DNA of 64,000 bases from Limosilactobacillus mucosae DSM 13345. Lineage in GTDB: Bacteria; Bacillota; Bacilli; Lactobacillales; Lactobacillaceae. Positions 14,521 through 23,998 of the stretch are shown here, one piece after another. The translations under genes were made by a program, and so were the position numbers. Location: assembly GCF_001436025.1 (NCBI RefSeq), contig NZ_AZEQ01000009.1, forward strand, positions 1 through 64,000, in the 5' to 3' direction. Within the stretch, counting starts at the first letter, position 1; each line of letters opens with the position of its first letter. The notes below the pieces were generated by a model that was not told where the DNA came from, did not search any database, and was given only the letters and a program-made list of their open reading frames with translations.

Positions 14521-15996
14521 TTCAATTGTCAGATGCAGCATTTTAAATTGATTATGTTCTTCAAACAATGTAGCCAGCTGCAATAAATCCAGTTCACGTC
14601 CTTTATTGGCAATCAATTGAATACCTTGGGGCAAGCCATCTTTTCTAATGTGGGTTGGCAAAGAAATCGCTGGTTCGCCAGTCAGATTGGCTGCTTGGGT
14701 AAATGGCGTTTTACTCAGCGAATCAAGCCATTGATCATAAATCAGCTGCTGCTGTTCTTTTGGTGCCAGCTGATCGATATGTCTAAGCTGCTCGTCAAAG
14801 TCAGCAGTATGCTGCGGCTCATTGATACGATATGGACGGGTAGCGGTTGTGGGTGTCAATAGCACGTCAAATTTTTGATGAAGCTGATCATGCAACGCCG
14901 CAGCTTTATCCCAAACATTTAAGGCTGCGATATATTCAGCGGCTGAGATGTTTTTGCCGGTTTGCCACAGTGCCCAGGTAACCAGTTCAATCTCATCCGG
15001 ACCAATCGGACGTTTTAATGAGTGTTCGATCTGAGCAAACATGGCGGCCGTTTCGCCTTCATTCATTAGATAATAGCTGTCGATCAAACTGCGGCCATCA
15101 ATTGGATCTTCATATGGCTGACAATCAAAGCCCATTTGCTGCAAGAAGTCAACGGCATCCAAAACCGCCCGAGTTGCATCTTCGTCGACTGTCGTATCAA
15201 CAGGGGAGACTGTGGTCCAGCCGATTCTCAGCCGTGGGGTTGGCAACAATTCCATCGTGCCAGGTTTAAACAGCTTGCTTAAGGGTGTTTGAAAGACGGC
15301 ACTGCTTTGTACAGTCTGCAAAGTATCCAGCAAAAGCGCGGTATCTTTAACCGAACGCGTCAACGCAAAATTGATTGATGCTCCTTGCCATGACCGCCAA
15401 TTTCCAGGACCGACCGGCATGCGGCCGCGCGTTGGTTTTAACCCAATGACGCCACACCAGCTAGCCGGAATTCTGATTGAGCCGCCACCATCATTGCCCG
15501 CGGCGACTGGTACCCAGCCAGCTGCCACGGCCGCGCCGGCACCGCCTGATGAGCCGCCAGGAGTAAAAGCAGCGTTCCATGGGTTTCGAGCTGGGCCAAA
15601 CAACTCAGCATCAGTAACGTTTTTATAGCCAAATTCGGGAAAATTGGTCTGGCCGATGATAATAAAGCCAGCATTTTGTAAAGCTTTAACGAAATTATCG
15701 GTCGTATTGGCGCAAACTTTTTTGAACAGCCGGCTGCCATTAGTATCAGGCTCGCCAGCCAATCTTTGACCCAATCCCTTTAAAAGCAGCGGTACGCCTA
15801 AAAAAGGCTGGCCATGATCTGCCAGCTGGTCGGCTTCTTTTAAGGCTGCCTCTGTTCTTAAGTGAATAACGGCATTAAGAGTGGGATTTTCTGCCTGAAT
15901 CTTAGCTAGTGCCATTTCAACCAGTTCACGACTGGTAAGCTGGTGTTGGCGAATCATTTCTGCTAAGCGGTAGGCCGGCAACGTCAGTAGATTCAT
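14518..15996 (-). CDS. Amidase (amidase signature family)
   Basis: A 492-aa protein with the amidase signature segment GGSSGGAGAAVAAGWVPVAAG followed by GGSIRIPASWCGVIGLKPTRG. This supplies the Ser-cisSer-Lys triad (Lys in the earlier LLKGLG segment). The family hydrolyses carboxylic amides and includes GatA; this is a stand-alone enzyme without gatB/C neighbours, so a tRNA amidotransferase role is unlikely and the substrate is unknown. The ATG at 15996 has AAAGGAG 8 nt upstream. The oppositely oriented structured RNA ends at its 3' end, and a LysR gene lies 22 bp upstream on the same strand. Confidence 0.9.
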   Translation of the reverse strand: MNLLTLPAYRLAEMIRQHQLTSRELVEMALAKIQAENPTLNAVIHLRTEAALKEADQLADHGQPFLGVPLLLKGLGQRLAGEPDTNGSRLFKKVCANTTDNFVKALQNAGFIIIGQTNFPEFGYKNVTDAELFGPARNPWNAAFTPGGSSGGAGAAVAAGWVPVAAGNDGGGSIRIPASWCGVIGLKPTRGRMPVGPGNWRSWQGASINFALTRSVKDTALLLDTLQTVQSSAVFQTPLSKLFKPGTMELLPTPRLRIGWTTVSPVDTTVDEDATRAVLDAVDFLQQMGFDCQPYEDPIDGRSLIDSYYLMNEGETAAMFAQIEHSLKRPIGPDEIELVTWALWQTGKNISAAEYIAALNVWDKAAALHDQLHQKFDVLLTPTTATRPYRINEPQHTADFDEQLRHIDQLAPKEQQQLIYDQWLDSLSKTPFTQAANLTGEPAISLPTHIRKDGLPQGIQLIANKGRELDLLQLATLFEEHNQFKMLHLTIE

Positions 15997-16018
15997 TAAA
16001 ACCACTCCTTTCAGTTTG

Positions 16019-16918
16019 TTAATATATTGGCCCTTTACTAAGCGGCGTCTCCAGAATCGACCATAGTCTTTGGGCGTTAGGCGTCAGCAGCCGATTAGCA
16101 CGGGCCGCCAGTGAAATAATAAACTCAGGCTGACTGCCATCCGTCAATGGTAAGGCTGCCAGCCCATCATTGTCATCCAGCGCCAGATCCGTCAAAAAAG
16201 AGATTCCGGAATTATTAGCGACCAACGCTTTTAAAATCTGCACATCGCTGGTTTTAAAAACGATTTTGGGACGCACACGAGCCAGACGAGCAGCCTGGCG
16301 GAAAGCTTGAGCGTGAACGTATTCGTCATCAAGCATAATAAACGGATACTGTGCGGCTTGAGCAAATGATACGCCATCTTTAAAGGCTGCCAAAGGGTGA
16401 TCCTTAGCCACAATAATTCTAATCGGTGCCTTATCAATCACCCGGGCCCGCAGACTTGGCTGTTGAAATGGCTGCAGTGAGCCTAACAGCGCCAGATCAA
16501 GCTCGCCTTTTGCCAGCAGCTGCAGCAGTGAGGCCGAACCATGATCAACGACTTCCAGCTGATTGAGCAGTCCTGCCTGCAGCAGCGCCGGGGTGAAGCG
16601 GGGAAAGTACCAGCTGCCGATGATTGGCGGCAGGCCAAAGCTGATGCGTTCCTGCTTGGCACGGGCCAGTTCCTTTTGGGCAATCTCAAGTTCTTCGATT
16701 ATACGCTGAACGTGCTGGTCAAATTGAAGACCAGTACTGGTAACCGTTAATTGATGATGCGAGCGATCACGCATGAAAAAAGTCGTTCCAAAGCTTTCTT
16801 CAAGTCGTTTGATAGCCATGGTGACGGTTGGCTGACTGATGTTGAAATCTGCTGCGACCTGGGAAAAATTTTTGGTCCTAACCAAATCATGATAATAATA
16901 TAATTCTTTAATATTCAT
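16019..16918 (-). CDS. LysR-family regulator, probably of the malolactic gene
   Basis: A 299-aa LysR protein with an N-terminal winged helix (NFSQVAADFNISQPTVTMAIKRLEESFG, about residues 17-44) and a C-terminal effector-binding domain. It is divergent from the malolactic enzyme gene with about 150 bp between, the classic layout of MleR and its target, so it likely activates that gene in response to malate (inference from context). The amidase gene lies directly downstream and could be co-transcribed. Confidence 0.88.
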   Translation of the reverse strand: MNIKELYYYHDLVRTKNFSQVAADFNISQPTVTMAIKRLEESFGTTFFMRDRSHHQLTVTSTGLQFDQHVQRIIEELEIAQKELARAKQERISFGLPPIIGSWYFPRFTPALLQAGLLNQLEVVDHGSASLLQLLAKGELDLALLGSLQPFQQPSLRARVIDKAPIRIIVAKDHPLAAFKDGVSFAQAAQYPFIMLDDEYVHAQAFRQAARLARVRPKIVFKTSDVQILKALVANNSGISFLTDLALDDNDGLAALPLTDGSQPEFIISLAARANRLLTPNAQRLWSILETPLSKGPIY

Positions 16919-16984
16919 CGATAAACACCGTCCTGATAGGATTCACATTTATCATATCAAAAAAATTTATGGATTTGGGTATAT

Positions 16985-17014
16985 TTGACTATGCAGCTGG
17001 CCAGTTTTTATAAT
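16985..17014 (+). promoter_or_regulatory. Promoter of the malolactic enzyme gene
   Basis: TTGACT (16985-16990), an 18-bp spacer and TATAAT (17009-17014), about 54 bp before the chosen start. Confidence 0.75.
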
Positions 17015-17067
17015 CGGTTGCGAGATATGAGATAAAGATGAATTTTGTTGAAAGAAGATGGAGTGTA

Positions 17068-18723
17068 ATGCGTGGATTTCAAATACTTAATGATCCGTTT
17101 TTAAATCGCGGTACGGCTTTTACTGAGGCTGAGCGACGTCAATATGGCTTGATTGGCCTTTTGCCGCCCCGAGTCAAAACGATTGATGAGCAGGCTACCG
17201 AGATGTATGCACTGTACCAAAGCAAGGGATCACTGATTGAAAAGCGTCATTTCTTAATGGAAATCTTCAACCATAATCGGACGCTGTTTTTTAATCTGAT
17301 GGTTCGGCACATTGATGAATTCATGCCGATCGTCTATGATCCAGTAATTGCCGAGGCGATCGAACGCTATAATGAACGGTTCATGCAGCCGCAAGATGCC
17401 GCTTATCTGACGGTTGACGACCCAGATACGATTGAACAGCGTCTGCAGAATGCGGCTGATCAGCGGGATATTCGTCTAATTGTGGTTACTGACGCAGAAG
17501 GTATTTTGGGGATCGGCGACTGGGGCGTTAACGGCGTGGACATCGCGGTTGGCAAGCTGATGGTCTATACGGCAGCAGCCGGCATTGATCCGCAGCAGGT
17601 ATTGCCGGTTGTAATTGACGCAGGGACAGATAATCAGCAGCTGTTGGCCGATGATGAATATCTGGGGATGCGGCACCAGCGTCTGAGCGGTGAGGCTTAC
17701 TTTGCGTATATTGATCGATTCGTTGCCGCGGTTGAAAAACTGTTTCCCAAGAGCCTGCTGCATTTTGAGGACTTTGGTCGCGGTACGGCTGCCCAGATTC
17801 TGGACAAGTATCAGGATCGGATTTTGACGTTTAACGATGACATTCAAGGAACTGGCGTCATCGCGCTGGCTGGTGTTCTGGGCGCGCTTAACATTTCTGG
17901 ACAGTCGATTGCTGAGCAGCGTTTCTTGACATTTGGTGCCGGTACTGCCGGGATGGGAATCGTCAAGATGCTGTACAACGAGCTCATCAAGCAGGGAATG
18001 AGTCCCAAAGAAGCCAAGCAGCATTTCTATCTGGTGGATCGTCAAGGACTGCTCTTTGAGAATACGCCGGGGCTGACGCCTAAACAGCAGGCATTTGTCC
18101 GTTCGCGAGATGAGTTTGCTGACGCGGGCGAGCTTACGGATCTGCCGGCAATCATCAAGGCCGTTCAGCCGACGGTAATGATTGGTACGTCAACGGTTCA
18201 CAACGCCTTTACCGAAGCTGCCATTAAAGAGATGGCCAAACATGCTGATCGCCCAATCATTTTCCCAATTTCCAACCCAACTGAAAAGATTGAAGCCACG
18301 CCAGCTGACCTGATTAAATGGACCAATGGCAAGGCGTTGGTCGCAACGGGAATTCCGAGTGCCACGGTTGCATATCAGGGCATCGATTACCAGATTGGCC
18401 AGGCTAACAATGCCTTGATCTATCCGGGAGTCGGGTTTGGTGCATTGGCCGTTAACGCACGGATTATCAATGATGAGATGCTGGCTGCTGCCGCGCATGC
18501 ACTTGGCGGCTTAGTTGACGTCAAGGCTCCTGGGGCACCGGTTCTGCCGCCGGTCAGCCAATTGACTGATTTTTCCAAGCAAGTCGCGATCGCCGTGGCC
18601 CAGTCAGCGATTGATCAAGGCCTGGCACAGACTGATCTCAGTGCAGAACAGGCCGTTGCGGCAATGCACTGGCAGCCAGAGTATCAGCCGTTTGATGAAC
18701 TGCTGGCAAACTACAGCAAATAA
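17068..18723 (+). CDS. mleS: Malolactic enzyme
   Basis: A 551-aa protein of the malic enzyme superfamily. The N-terminus ILNDPFLNRGTAFT with GLIGLLPP, the metal site EDFGRGTA and FNDDIQGTG, and the NAD-binding GAGTAGMG all match lactic acid bacterial malolactic enzymes, which convert L-malate to L-lactate and CO2 with bound NAD and Mn2+. The reaction deacidifies the cell and contributes proton motive force. I chose the ATG at 17068 (GATGGAG 4 nt upstream) over one ten codons earlier because it matches the family start MRxxxILN. No malate permease gene is adjacent. A NAD-malic enzyme is the alternative, but the N-terminal sequence favours MleS. Confidence 0.88.
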   Translation: MRGFQILNDPFLNRGTAFTEAERRQYGLIGLLPPRVKTIDEQATEMYALYQSKGSLIEKRHFLMEIFNHNRTLFFNLMVRHIDEFMPIVYDPVIAEAIERYNERFMQPQDAAYLTVDDPDTIEQRLQNAADQRDIRLIVVTDAEGILGIGDWGVNGVDIAVGKLMVYTAAAGIDPQQVLPVVIDAGTDNQQLLADDEYLGMRHQRLSGEAYFAYIDRFVAAVEKLFPKSLLHFEDFGRGTAAQILDKYQDRILTFNDDIQGTGVIALAGVLGALNISGQSIAEQRFLTFGAGTAGMGIVKMLYNELIKQGMSPKEAKQHFYLVDRQGLLFENTPGLTPKQQAFVRSRDEFADAGELTDLPAIIKAVQPTVMIGTSTVHNAFTEAAIKEMAKHADRPIIFPISNPTEKIEATPADLIKWTNGKALVATGIPSATVAYQGIDYQIGQANNALIYPGVGFGALAVNARIINDEMLAAAAHALGGLVDVKAPGAPVLPPVSQLTDFSKQVAIAVAQSAIDQGLAQTDLSAEQAVAAMHWQPEYQPFDELLANYSK

Positions 18724-18743
18724 AACATTGACTTAGAGTAAAA

Positions 18744-18790
18744 AAACAGCGTCAGATTCGTGCTTTGTAAGCCGAATTTGGCGCTGTTGC
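18744..18790 (+). terminator. Probable terminator after mleS
   Basis: AACAGCG-CA-ATTCG (18745-18760) pairs imperfectly with CGAAT-TG-CGCTGTT (18773-18788). The right side lacks a solid T-run, but the A-run on the left would give one for the convergent deoxyribosyltransferase gene. Confidence 0.6.
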
Positions 18791-18807
18791 CGTTTATATG
18801 AATGATT

Positions 18808-19281
18808 TTAGTAGACGGCCCCTTCATAGAAGTTGAACGAAGGCTGGTTAAAATTAAAGCTGGCCAGCTCACTCATCTTGATGGCATTGTCAGCAAAGCC
18901 CCATGACATCAGGTTGATCGGCTTACCCCATTCTTCATCGGGAATTACCAGCAGCACGTACTTGCCGTGCGCCTTTGCCCAAGCAATCTCGGTTCCCATA
19001 CCAACGTCTTCTTCATCTGGAATGTAAACAGCCAACGTAGCGTCGGTGGTAGTGACGCCTAAGCAGTCGCCCTTAAAGGTAGCCGTAGCCCATTCCTTAT
19101 CATGCAGGTATTCTGGGTGCTCATCGACGCGAATGTTCTTGTACTGATGCTGCAGAGGAACATAGCTGTTTTCGACGTCAATGGTTGGGTTTTGCTTGAT
19201 TGCTGTTATGGCTGCTTGATAGGCTTTGTTTTGCTTATCAGTAAACCAGCCGGCGCAAAAATAAATGGTTTTGCTCATCAT
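18808..19281 (-). CDS. ntd: Nucleoside 2-deoxyribosyltransferase
   Basis: A 157-aa protein very close to the Lactobacillus leichmannii enzyme as I recall it: AGWFTDKQNKAY, DEHPEYLHDKEWATAT, YIPDEEDVGMGTE (catalytic Glu), YVLLVIPDE and a C-terminal FNFYEGAVY. It exchanges the base of 2'-deoxynucleosides, a purine/pyrimidine salvage reaction typical of lactobacilli. The length is normal. GGGAGAG precedes tandem ATG codons; either could start. It is monocistronic and cytosolic. Confidence 0.95.
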   Translation of the reverse strand: MMSKTIYFCAGWFTDKQNKAYQAAITAIKQNPTIDVENSYVPLQHQYKNIRVDEHPEYLHDKEWATATFKGDCLGVTTTDATLAVYIPDEEDVGMGTEIAWAKAHGKYVLLVIPDEEWGKPINLMSWGFADNAIKMSELASFNFNQPSFNFYEGAVY

Positions 19282-19449
19282 TATCTCTCCCTTGATCAGA
19301 ATCGACTCGTTTTGCTTGAGTCAAGAAATCTATTTTACCATAAATTTGCAGAATAAGGATCGGCATCAGTTTTCAACTTGTTCCACAAAACGCGTTATAA
19401 TCTTTATAGGAAATCGATGAACCAAAAATATGCACGAACAGGAGGCTGA

Positions 19450-20199
19450 ATGATGAAAACTGTATTAATAACTGGCGGTACAGCTGGCATTGGTCTGGCT
19501 GCCACCAAGCTTTTTTTGCAGAATGGCTGGCAGGTTATGATGGCCGCGCGCAATGCCGATAAGGGGACAGCGGTAAAAACGGAGCTGGCAGCTGAATTTG
19601 GAGCCGCAATTGATTTTTGCCAAGTCGATGTCAGCGATGAAAAAAGCGTTGCCGCACTGCATGACTTCACTGTTGAACGCTTTGGCACGATCGATGCATT
19701 GGTTAACGATGCCGGAATCGTGGTTAAGGGTCGGTTGCATGAAACAAGTCTGGATGATTGGGAACGGGTCTTCGCGGTCAACGTGCGTGGTACCTTTTTG
19801 ATCAGTAAGGCGTTCTTGCCTGATATGATTGCCAGCCATGCTGGGACGATCGTTAACATTGCCTCAGTTTCAGGGATGGCCGGTGATTACGCTATGACGG
19901 CCTATAATGCTACCAAAGGGGCGATTATCAACATGACGCGGGCCATGGCGATGGATTATGGACCACTTGGAATTCGCGTTAACAGCGTTTCACCTGGTCC
20001 AACCAACACGGCTATGTTTCCTCAAACAATGAAGGAGCGCTTTAGCCAAAACAGTCCGTTGCAGCGGATTGTCGAACCAAGTGAAGTAGCTGCTGCAATC
20101 TACTTTATGTCGACGGAAGCATCCAGTGCGATTACCGGTGAGAACATCCCCGTGACGGCTGGTTTTGAGATTGGTACCGGCCAGCCAAGGCAGGCTTGA
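19450..20199 (+). CDS. Short-chain dehydrogenase/reductase
   Basis: A 249-aa classical SDR: TGGTAGIG (residues 8-15), NDAG, the Ser of IASVSG and YNATKG, with AARNADKG after strand 2 suggesting NADP preference. The substrate is unknown. An AACAGGAGG ribosome binding site precedes tandem ATG codons at 19450. It stands alone, with a bidirectional terminator downstream. Confidence 0.88.
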   Translation: MMKTVLITGGTAGIGLAATKLFLQNGWQVMMAARNADKGTAVKTELAAEFGAAIDFCQVDVSDEKSVAALHDFTVERFGTIDALVNDAGIVVKGRLHETSLDDWERVFAVNVRGTFLISKAFLPDMIASHAGTIVNIASVSGMAGDYAMTAYNATKGAIINMTRAMAMDYGPLGIRVNSVSPGPTNTAMFPQTMKERFSQNSPLQRIVEPSEVAAAIYFMSTEASSAITGENIPVTAGFEIGTGQPRQA

Positions 20200-20253
20200 T
20201 CAAGACTGAGCCTAGGCGGTTGATTATCATTATTCACCTGAGGTATTTAGACG

Positions 20254-20292
20254 TAAAAAGATCATGAACCAATTCGGCCCATGATCTTTTAA
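20254..20292. terminator. Bidirectional terminator
   Basis: AAAAGATCATG (20256-20266) and CATGATCTTTT (20280-20290), shared by the convergent SDR and DUF4811 genes. Confidence 0.9.
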
Positions 20293-20294
20293 TT

Positions 20295-20918
20295 TTATTG
20301 ATTTGACGAAGCTTGTGCCATCAGAGCCTGCTTTTGCGCGGACTGTTGAGCAGCCATCTTCTTTTTGAGCTGCTTTAACTGAGATGGTGACAGCACCTGC
20401 CAGTTTTCAGGAACGGTTACAACGCTCTTTTGACTAACCAGCTCACCGGCTTGATCGCCAATATTGAGCCAGAACTTAGCCGTATCGTTTTTCCATTCCC
20501 AACGTACGGTAGTTGTTTTGACGGTTGCATGGTCGACATTGGCTTTTTTCAAGGTCGACTGCTTTTTAACCGTTTCGACAATGTGCTTTTTTTGCGGAAC
20601 AAAATGAGTTGAGGCTTTAACAGCTTGAGAGTCGCGATAAACCATTACCCAGTGCTTGGATTTGGTGCCCAATTGTTTGGCGACCATGATCTGCATTGGT
20701 GACTGGCCACCAGCTGCTGAATAGATTTGGTGCGTTTCAACGATGGTTTCTTTTTTCATCCCATAATGGTCAGAGAAGTTCAAGGACATGATGCTTACGG
20801 CAGCAACCAGGGCAATTGAGCTGGTCAAACCGATCAGCCAGCGCCAGGTGCGATTATTGATCAGCGTCCATGACAAAATCACGACAATGACTAACAGAAA
20901 AATCAGATAGATGATCAT
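20295..20918 (-). CDS. DUF4811 membrane protein
   Basis: A 207-aa protein with two N-terminal membrane helices (about residues 2-18 and 27-48), an extracytoplasmic domain and a Gln/Lys/Ala-rich tail. It matches my recollection of DUF4811 proteins, found in lactobacilli beside DHA2 efflux pumps. It lies 15 bp downstream of such a pump on the same strand, so it is probably an accessory subunit or partner of the transporter; the mechanism is unknown. Confidence 0.75.
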   Translation of the reverse strand: MIIYLIFLLVIVVILSWTLINNRTWRWLIGLTSSIALVAAVSIMSLNFSDHYGMKKETIVETHQIYSAAGGQSPMQIMVAKQLGTKSKHWVMVYRDSQAVKASTHFVPQKKHIVETVKKQSTLKKANVDHATVKTTTVRWEWKNDTAKFWLNIGDQAGELVSQKSVVTVPENWQVLSPSQLKQLKKKMAAQQSAQKQALMAQASSNQ

Positions 20919-20933
20919 ATGCTGCGGTCCTTT

Positions 20934-22436
20934 CTATTTATTGGTTTGCCGATTGGCTTCTTTTAAAAACATAACAACAATCATGCCAATTACGGCAAAG
21001 GCCAGGCCAACCTGGAAAGCCAATCGGAACCCATCCATTGAAGCATCCAGCGTCTTGGCAGCATATTTTAATGGGTCAGCCAGTTTGAGTGCCATTCCAG
21101 GCTTATGATTATTGATGGTGTTTTGCGTTACTGAGGTTAAAAGCGCTACCCCAACGGATGAGGCAATTTGACGTGCAGTATTATTAACCGCCGTTCCATC
21201 GGCAGCCTTAGCTTTAGGCAAGACATCCATAGAAAGTGATGTCAATGGCATTAAGACCATCGCCACCCCGATCATCCGAATCGTGTACATTAAGGTGATG
21301 GCTAAAGAAGGCGTTGAGGCCGTAATAAAGGCAAATGGAATCGTACCAACGGAAAGTACCAACAGACCAGCCACACCGACGCGCTTGATGCCTGCCTTGC
21401 TGTATAAAATACCAGCAACTGGCGATAGGAACCCAATGAATAAGGCCCCCGGCAGCAGTGTCAGACCAGAGTCAAGGGCCGACATGCCATGAATGTTTTG
21501 CAAGTAGGTTGGCAGCATCATTTCGACCCCCATCATGGCCATCATGACTGCTGAAACAGCAATGGTTGCCACCGAGAAGTCCCATGATTTAAAGACGCGT
21601 ACATCCAAGAAAGGTTTTTCCATCTTAAGCTGGCGCCAGATAAAGACAATAATTAAGAGCAGTCCAATTACAATTGGCGCATCAACCGCTAATAGAGCTG
21701 ACCAGCCATCATTAGAAACATTGGTAAAGCCAAGCAGGAACAGACCGAAACCAAAACTGGACAGCAGCAGTGACCAGAAGTCGAGTTTGACGTCTTCGTT
21801 AGGAATAATATCGCGCATAAAAAATGGCAACAGAACCAAGACCACAACCAAAATTGTAATTGGCAGATAAAAAATTGCCTGCCAATTATCGGGCAGCGTA
21901 AATCCCAAGAAGTGATGTGAGCGGTTCAAAATCCATCCCGTTAACGTTGGTCCGATTGCTGGTGACATCCCGACGACCAGTCCCATCAGACCCATGGCAA
22001 AGCTGCGTTCTTCTTTGGAGTAGATGTTGACAATGGCAATCTGTAAAAGTGGCATACTGATCCCAACCGCTGCCGCGGCGATTACTCGACCAACAACGAA
22101 CATCCACCACATGTCATGTTTTTCAGGCGTCAGGCAGGTTACTAAAACCCCAATCAGCAAAAATGCATAGGTGATGATCGTCAATGGCTTGGTTGGTACC
22201 TTTTTAACCAAGTAGGAAGATACCGGCACCATCACACCCAGCGCCAACAGAAACCAGGTCGTGGCTTGCTGAGCGGTATTAAGGTCGATGGAGAACTTAT
22301 CCATCAAGGTAGGCAATGCCGTACCTAATGTTGACTGCATCAAAGATCCAGCCAAAGTGGCAATCAGCATCAGCACAAACATAATCGTGCGGTGATATGA
22401 CCGTCCGTGAATATCGACGGCTTGTGTTTTTGTCAT
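20934..22436 (-). CDS. MFS multidrug efflux transporter, DHA2 (EmrB/LmrB) family
   Basis: A 500-aa protein with about 14 hydrophobic segments and DHA2 hallmarks: STLGTALPTL in helix 1, GRVIAAAAVGISMPLLQ and the motif C-like GLVVGMSPAIGPTLTGWIL. It is a proton-coupled exporter of drugs or other amphiphiles in the cytoplasmic membrane. GAGGAG lies upstream of the ATG at 22436. It is co-transcribed with the DUF4811 gene and divergent from a TetR gene that is frameshifted by a tandem duplication, so its repression may be altered. Confidence 0.9.
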   Translation of the reverse strand: MTKTQAVDIHGRSYHRTIMFVLMLIATLAGSLMQSTLGTALPTLMDKFSIDLNTAQQATTWFLLALGVMVPVSSYLVKKVPTKPLTIITYAFLLIGVLVTCLTPEKHDMWWMFVVGRVIAAAAVGISMPLLQIAIVNIYSKEERSFAMGLMGLVVGMSPAIGPTLTGWILNRSHHFLGFTLPDNWQAIFYLPITILVVVLVLLPFFMRDIIPNEDVKLDFWSLLLSSFGFGLFLLGFTNVSNDGWSALLAVDAPIVIGLLLIIVFIWRQLKMEKPFLDVRVFKSWDFSVATIAVSAVMMAMMGVEMMLPTYLQNIHGMSALDSGLTLLPGALFIGFLSPVAGILYSKAGIKRVGVAGLLVLSVGTIPFAFITASTPSLAITLMYTIRMIGVAMVLMPLTSLSMDVLPKAKAADGTAVNNTARQIASSVGVALLTSVTQNTINNHKPGMALKLADPLKYAAKTLDASMDGFRLAFQVGLAFAVIGMIVVMFLKEANRQTNK

Positions 22437-22596
22437 ATTGATTTCTCCTCGTATTGAACAGCAATTAATATAACGAATTTCAAATGCGACTCACAGCCTA
22501 ATTTAAATCATTTTGTGGCAAATAAGATATGTTGTTTTAAATTGGCGTTTTTTAAATAATAAAATATTATAAAATCAATGCAAAAGGAGGAAAATC

Positions 22597-23230
22597 ATGC
22601 CCTACGAAAATAAAACCAACTATACAAGACGGCAATTACAAAATGCCATGATTGAGCTATTGGAAGAAAAACCTTTTGAAAAAATCACGATCAACGATAT
22701 TGCAAGTCATGTTCATGTCAACCGTAGCACGGTTTACCGCTACTACGATGATAAGTATGATCTGCTAGAAACGATTGAAGACCAGTTGCTGGCTGAAATG
22801 AATGACTTACGCGACAGCTTCAACCCACTTGCTGATAGGCTCCCATTAGCCGATGGACTTGAGATTTTAAAGGTTCATTTCAAGGCATTTCACGCACTGT
22901 TGGGGCCAAATGGCGACCGTAATTTCGAAGCCAAGATGCTGGAAGGCTTCAGCAAGCGTTTTGATGCCCTGATTCCTAATGATTCGCCAGAAAACGAACT
23001 GGCTAAATCGGTAATTGGAGCGGCTGGTTTTGCATCCCTTAAATACTGGCTGTTTAATTCTGATAAAATAGTCGGTAATTGGAGCGGCTGGTTTTGCATC
23101 CCTTAAATACTGGCTGTTTAATTCTGATAAAATAGATGGCAATCAAACGATCGAAGTTGCTGAAAAAATCCTAACCAAGGGTGCCCTAACCTATATCCGT
23201 AGGCTTGCTCAGCATAATCAGCAGTTTTAA
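22597..23230 (+). pseudogene. TetR-family regulator, frameshifted by a 64-bp tandem duplication
   Basis: The N-terminal helix-turn-helix is intact (FEKITINDIASHVHVNRSTVYRYYDDKYDLLETI). The C-terminal ligand-binding part is disrupted: 64 bp at 23008-23071 are repeated exactly at 23072-23135. The frame therefore shifts after NSDKI, adds VGNWSGWFCIP and stops at 23106 (169 aa). Deleting one copy restores ...SDKIDGNQTIEVAEKI... to a TAA at 23230, giving 189 aa, the usual TetR length. It is divergent from the DHA2 efflux gene, its likely target. The truncated protein may still bind DNA or may be inactive; a sequencing or assembly artefact is also possible. Confidence 0.88.
23008..23135 (+). repeat. 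64-bp perfect tandem duplication
   Basis: Two adjacent copies (23008-23071 and 23072-23135), each beginning TCGGTAATTGGAGC and ending GATAAAATAG. A 64-bp insertion is not a multiple of three and shifts the TetR frame. Confidence 0.97.
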
Positions 23231-23257
23231 TCGTTAATCTGATTGGGGGATGAATAA

Positions 23258-23944
23258 ATGTATCAAAATGTGCTTTTTGATCTGGACGACACTCTGCTTG
23301 ATTTTCAATCTGGTCAGCAGGCCGGTATTACCAAGATTCTGCAGTCACAAGGCGTACAAGACATCGAACGAGGACTGGCAGCTTTCAAGCAGATCAATCA
23401 GCATGTTTGGCAGCAGATTGAACAGGGCGCTGATCGTCAGCCATTGTTTGATCAACGATTTAATGATTTATTTGCTCAGTTTGACAAGCAGGTTGACGGC
23501 CTGGCGCTGCAGCAATGGTATGCCAAAATGGAGGCTGCCAACTATCATACGATGCCAGACGCTCATGCTATCTTGCAGCAGCTATCTAATAACGGTGTTC
23601 ATATCTATGCTGCCAGCAACGGTGAGACTGGTATGCAACAACAACGTTTAAGCGGTGCTGGTCTCTTGAATTATTTTGATGCAGTGTTCATCTCAGAAGA
23701 GCTGGGGGTCGCCAAACCAGATCCACGATTTTTTGAGCAGATTATGGCTACTTGCCCAGCGTTGACTTGCAAAAATACCGTCATGGTTGGCGATAGCTGG
23801 CAATCTGACGTTAGAGGAGCGCAAAATGCTGGCCTGGATTGTATCTGGATAACCCCAAACGATCAAGTCCCTTCAGCTAAATTCGATTATCAAATCAAGA
23901 TCGCACACGACTTAAAGCAAGCTGTTCAGCTGATTCTTAAATAA
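23258..23944 (+). CDS. HAD hydrolase, YjjG-like nucleotidase
   Basis: A 228-aa HAD subfamily I protein. Motif I FDLDDTLLDF is the form typical of YjjG/YfnB noncanonical pyrimidine nucleotidases. Motif II is AASNGE, the Lys is in VAKPDPRFF, and motif IV is VGDSWQSDVRGA. The likely activity is dephosphorylation of nucleoside monophosphates, including damaged ones. The ATG at 23258 follows GGGGGATGAATAA. It begins 27 bp after the original TetR stop. Confidence 0.88.
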   Translation: MYQNVLFDLDDTLLDFQSGQQAGITKILQSQGVQDIERGLAAFKQINQHVWQQIEQGADRQPLFDQRFNDLFAQFDKQVDGLALQQWYAKMEAANYHTMPDAHAILQQLSNNGVHIYAASNGETGMQQQRLSGAGLLNYFDAVFISEELGVAKPDPRFFEQIMATCPALTCKNTVMVGDSWQSDVRGAQNAGLDCIWITPNDQVPSAKFDYQIKIAHDLKQAVQLILK

Positions 23945-23953
23945 TCTCAATCA

Positions 23954-23991
23954 AAAAAGGCTCGCCGTTTCAGACGCGCCTTTTTTTAGGT
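23954..23991 (+). terminator. Terminator of the YjjG-like gene
   Basis: AAAAAAGGC and GCGCCTTTTTTT form a stem around TCGCCGTTTCAGACGC, with both A- and T-runs, so it may act in both directions. Confidence 0.75.
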
Positions 23992-23998
23992 TGAAGAG

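Noticed and set aside
17068-18723. NAD-dependent malic enzyme
   Set aside because: The N-terminal ILNDPFLNRGTAFT and GLIGLLPP segments and the divergent LysR gene fit malolactic enzyme better.
22867-23142. Minus-strand frames across the TetR 3' end
   Set aside because: They exist only because of the 64-bp tandem duplication and have no start signals.
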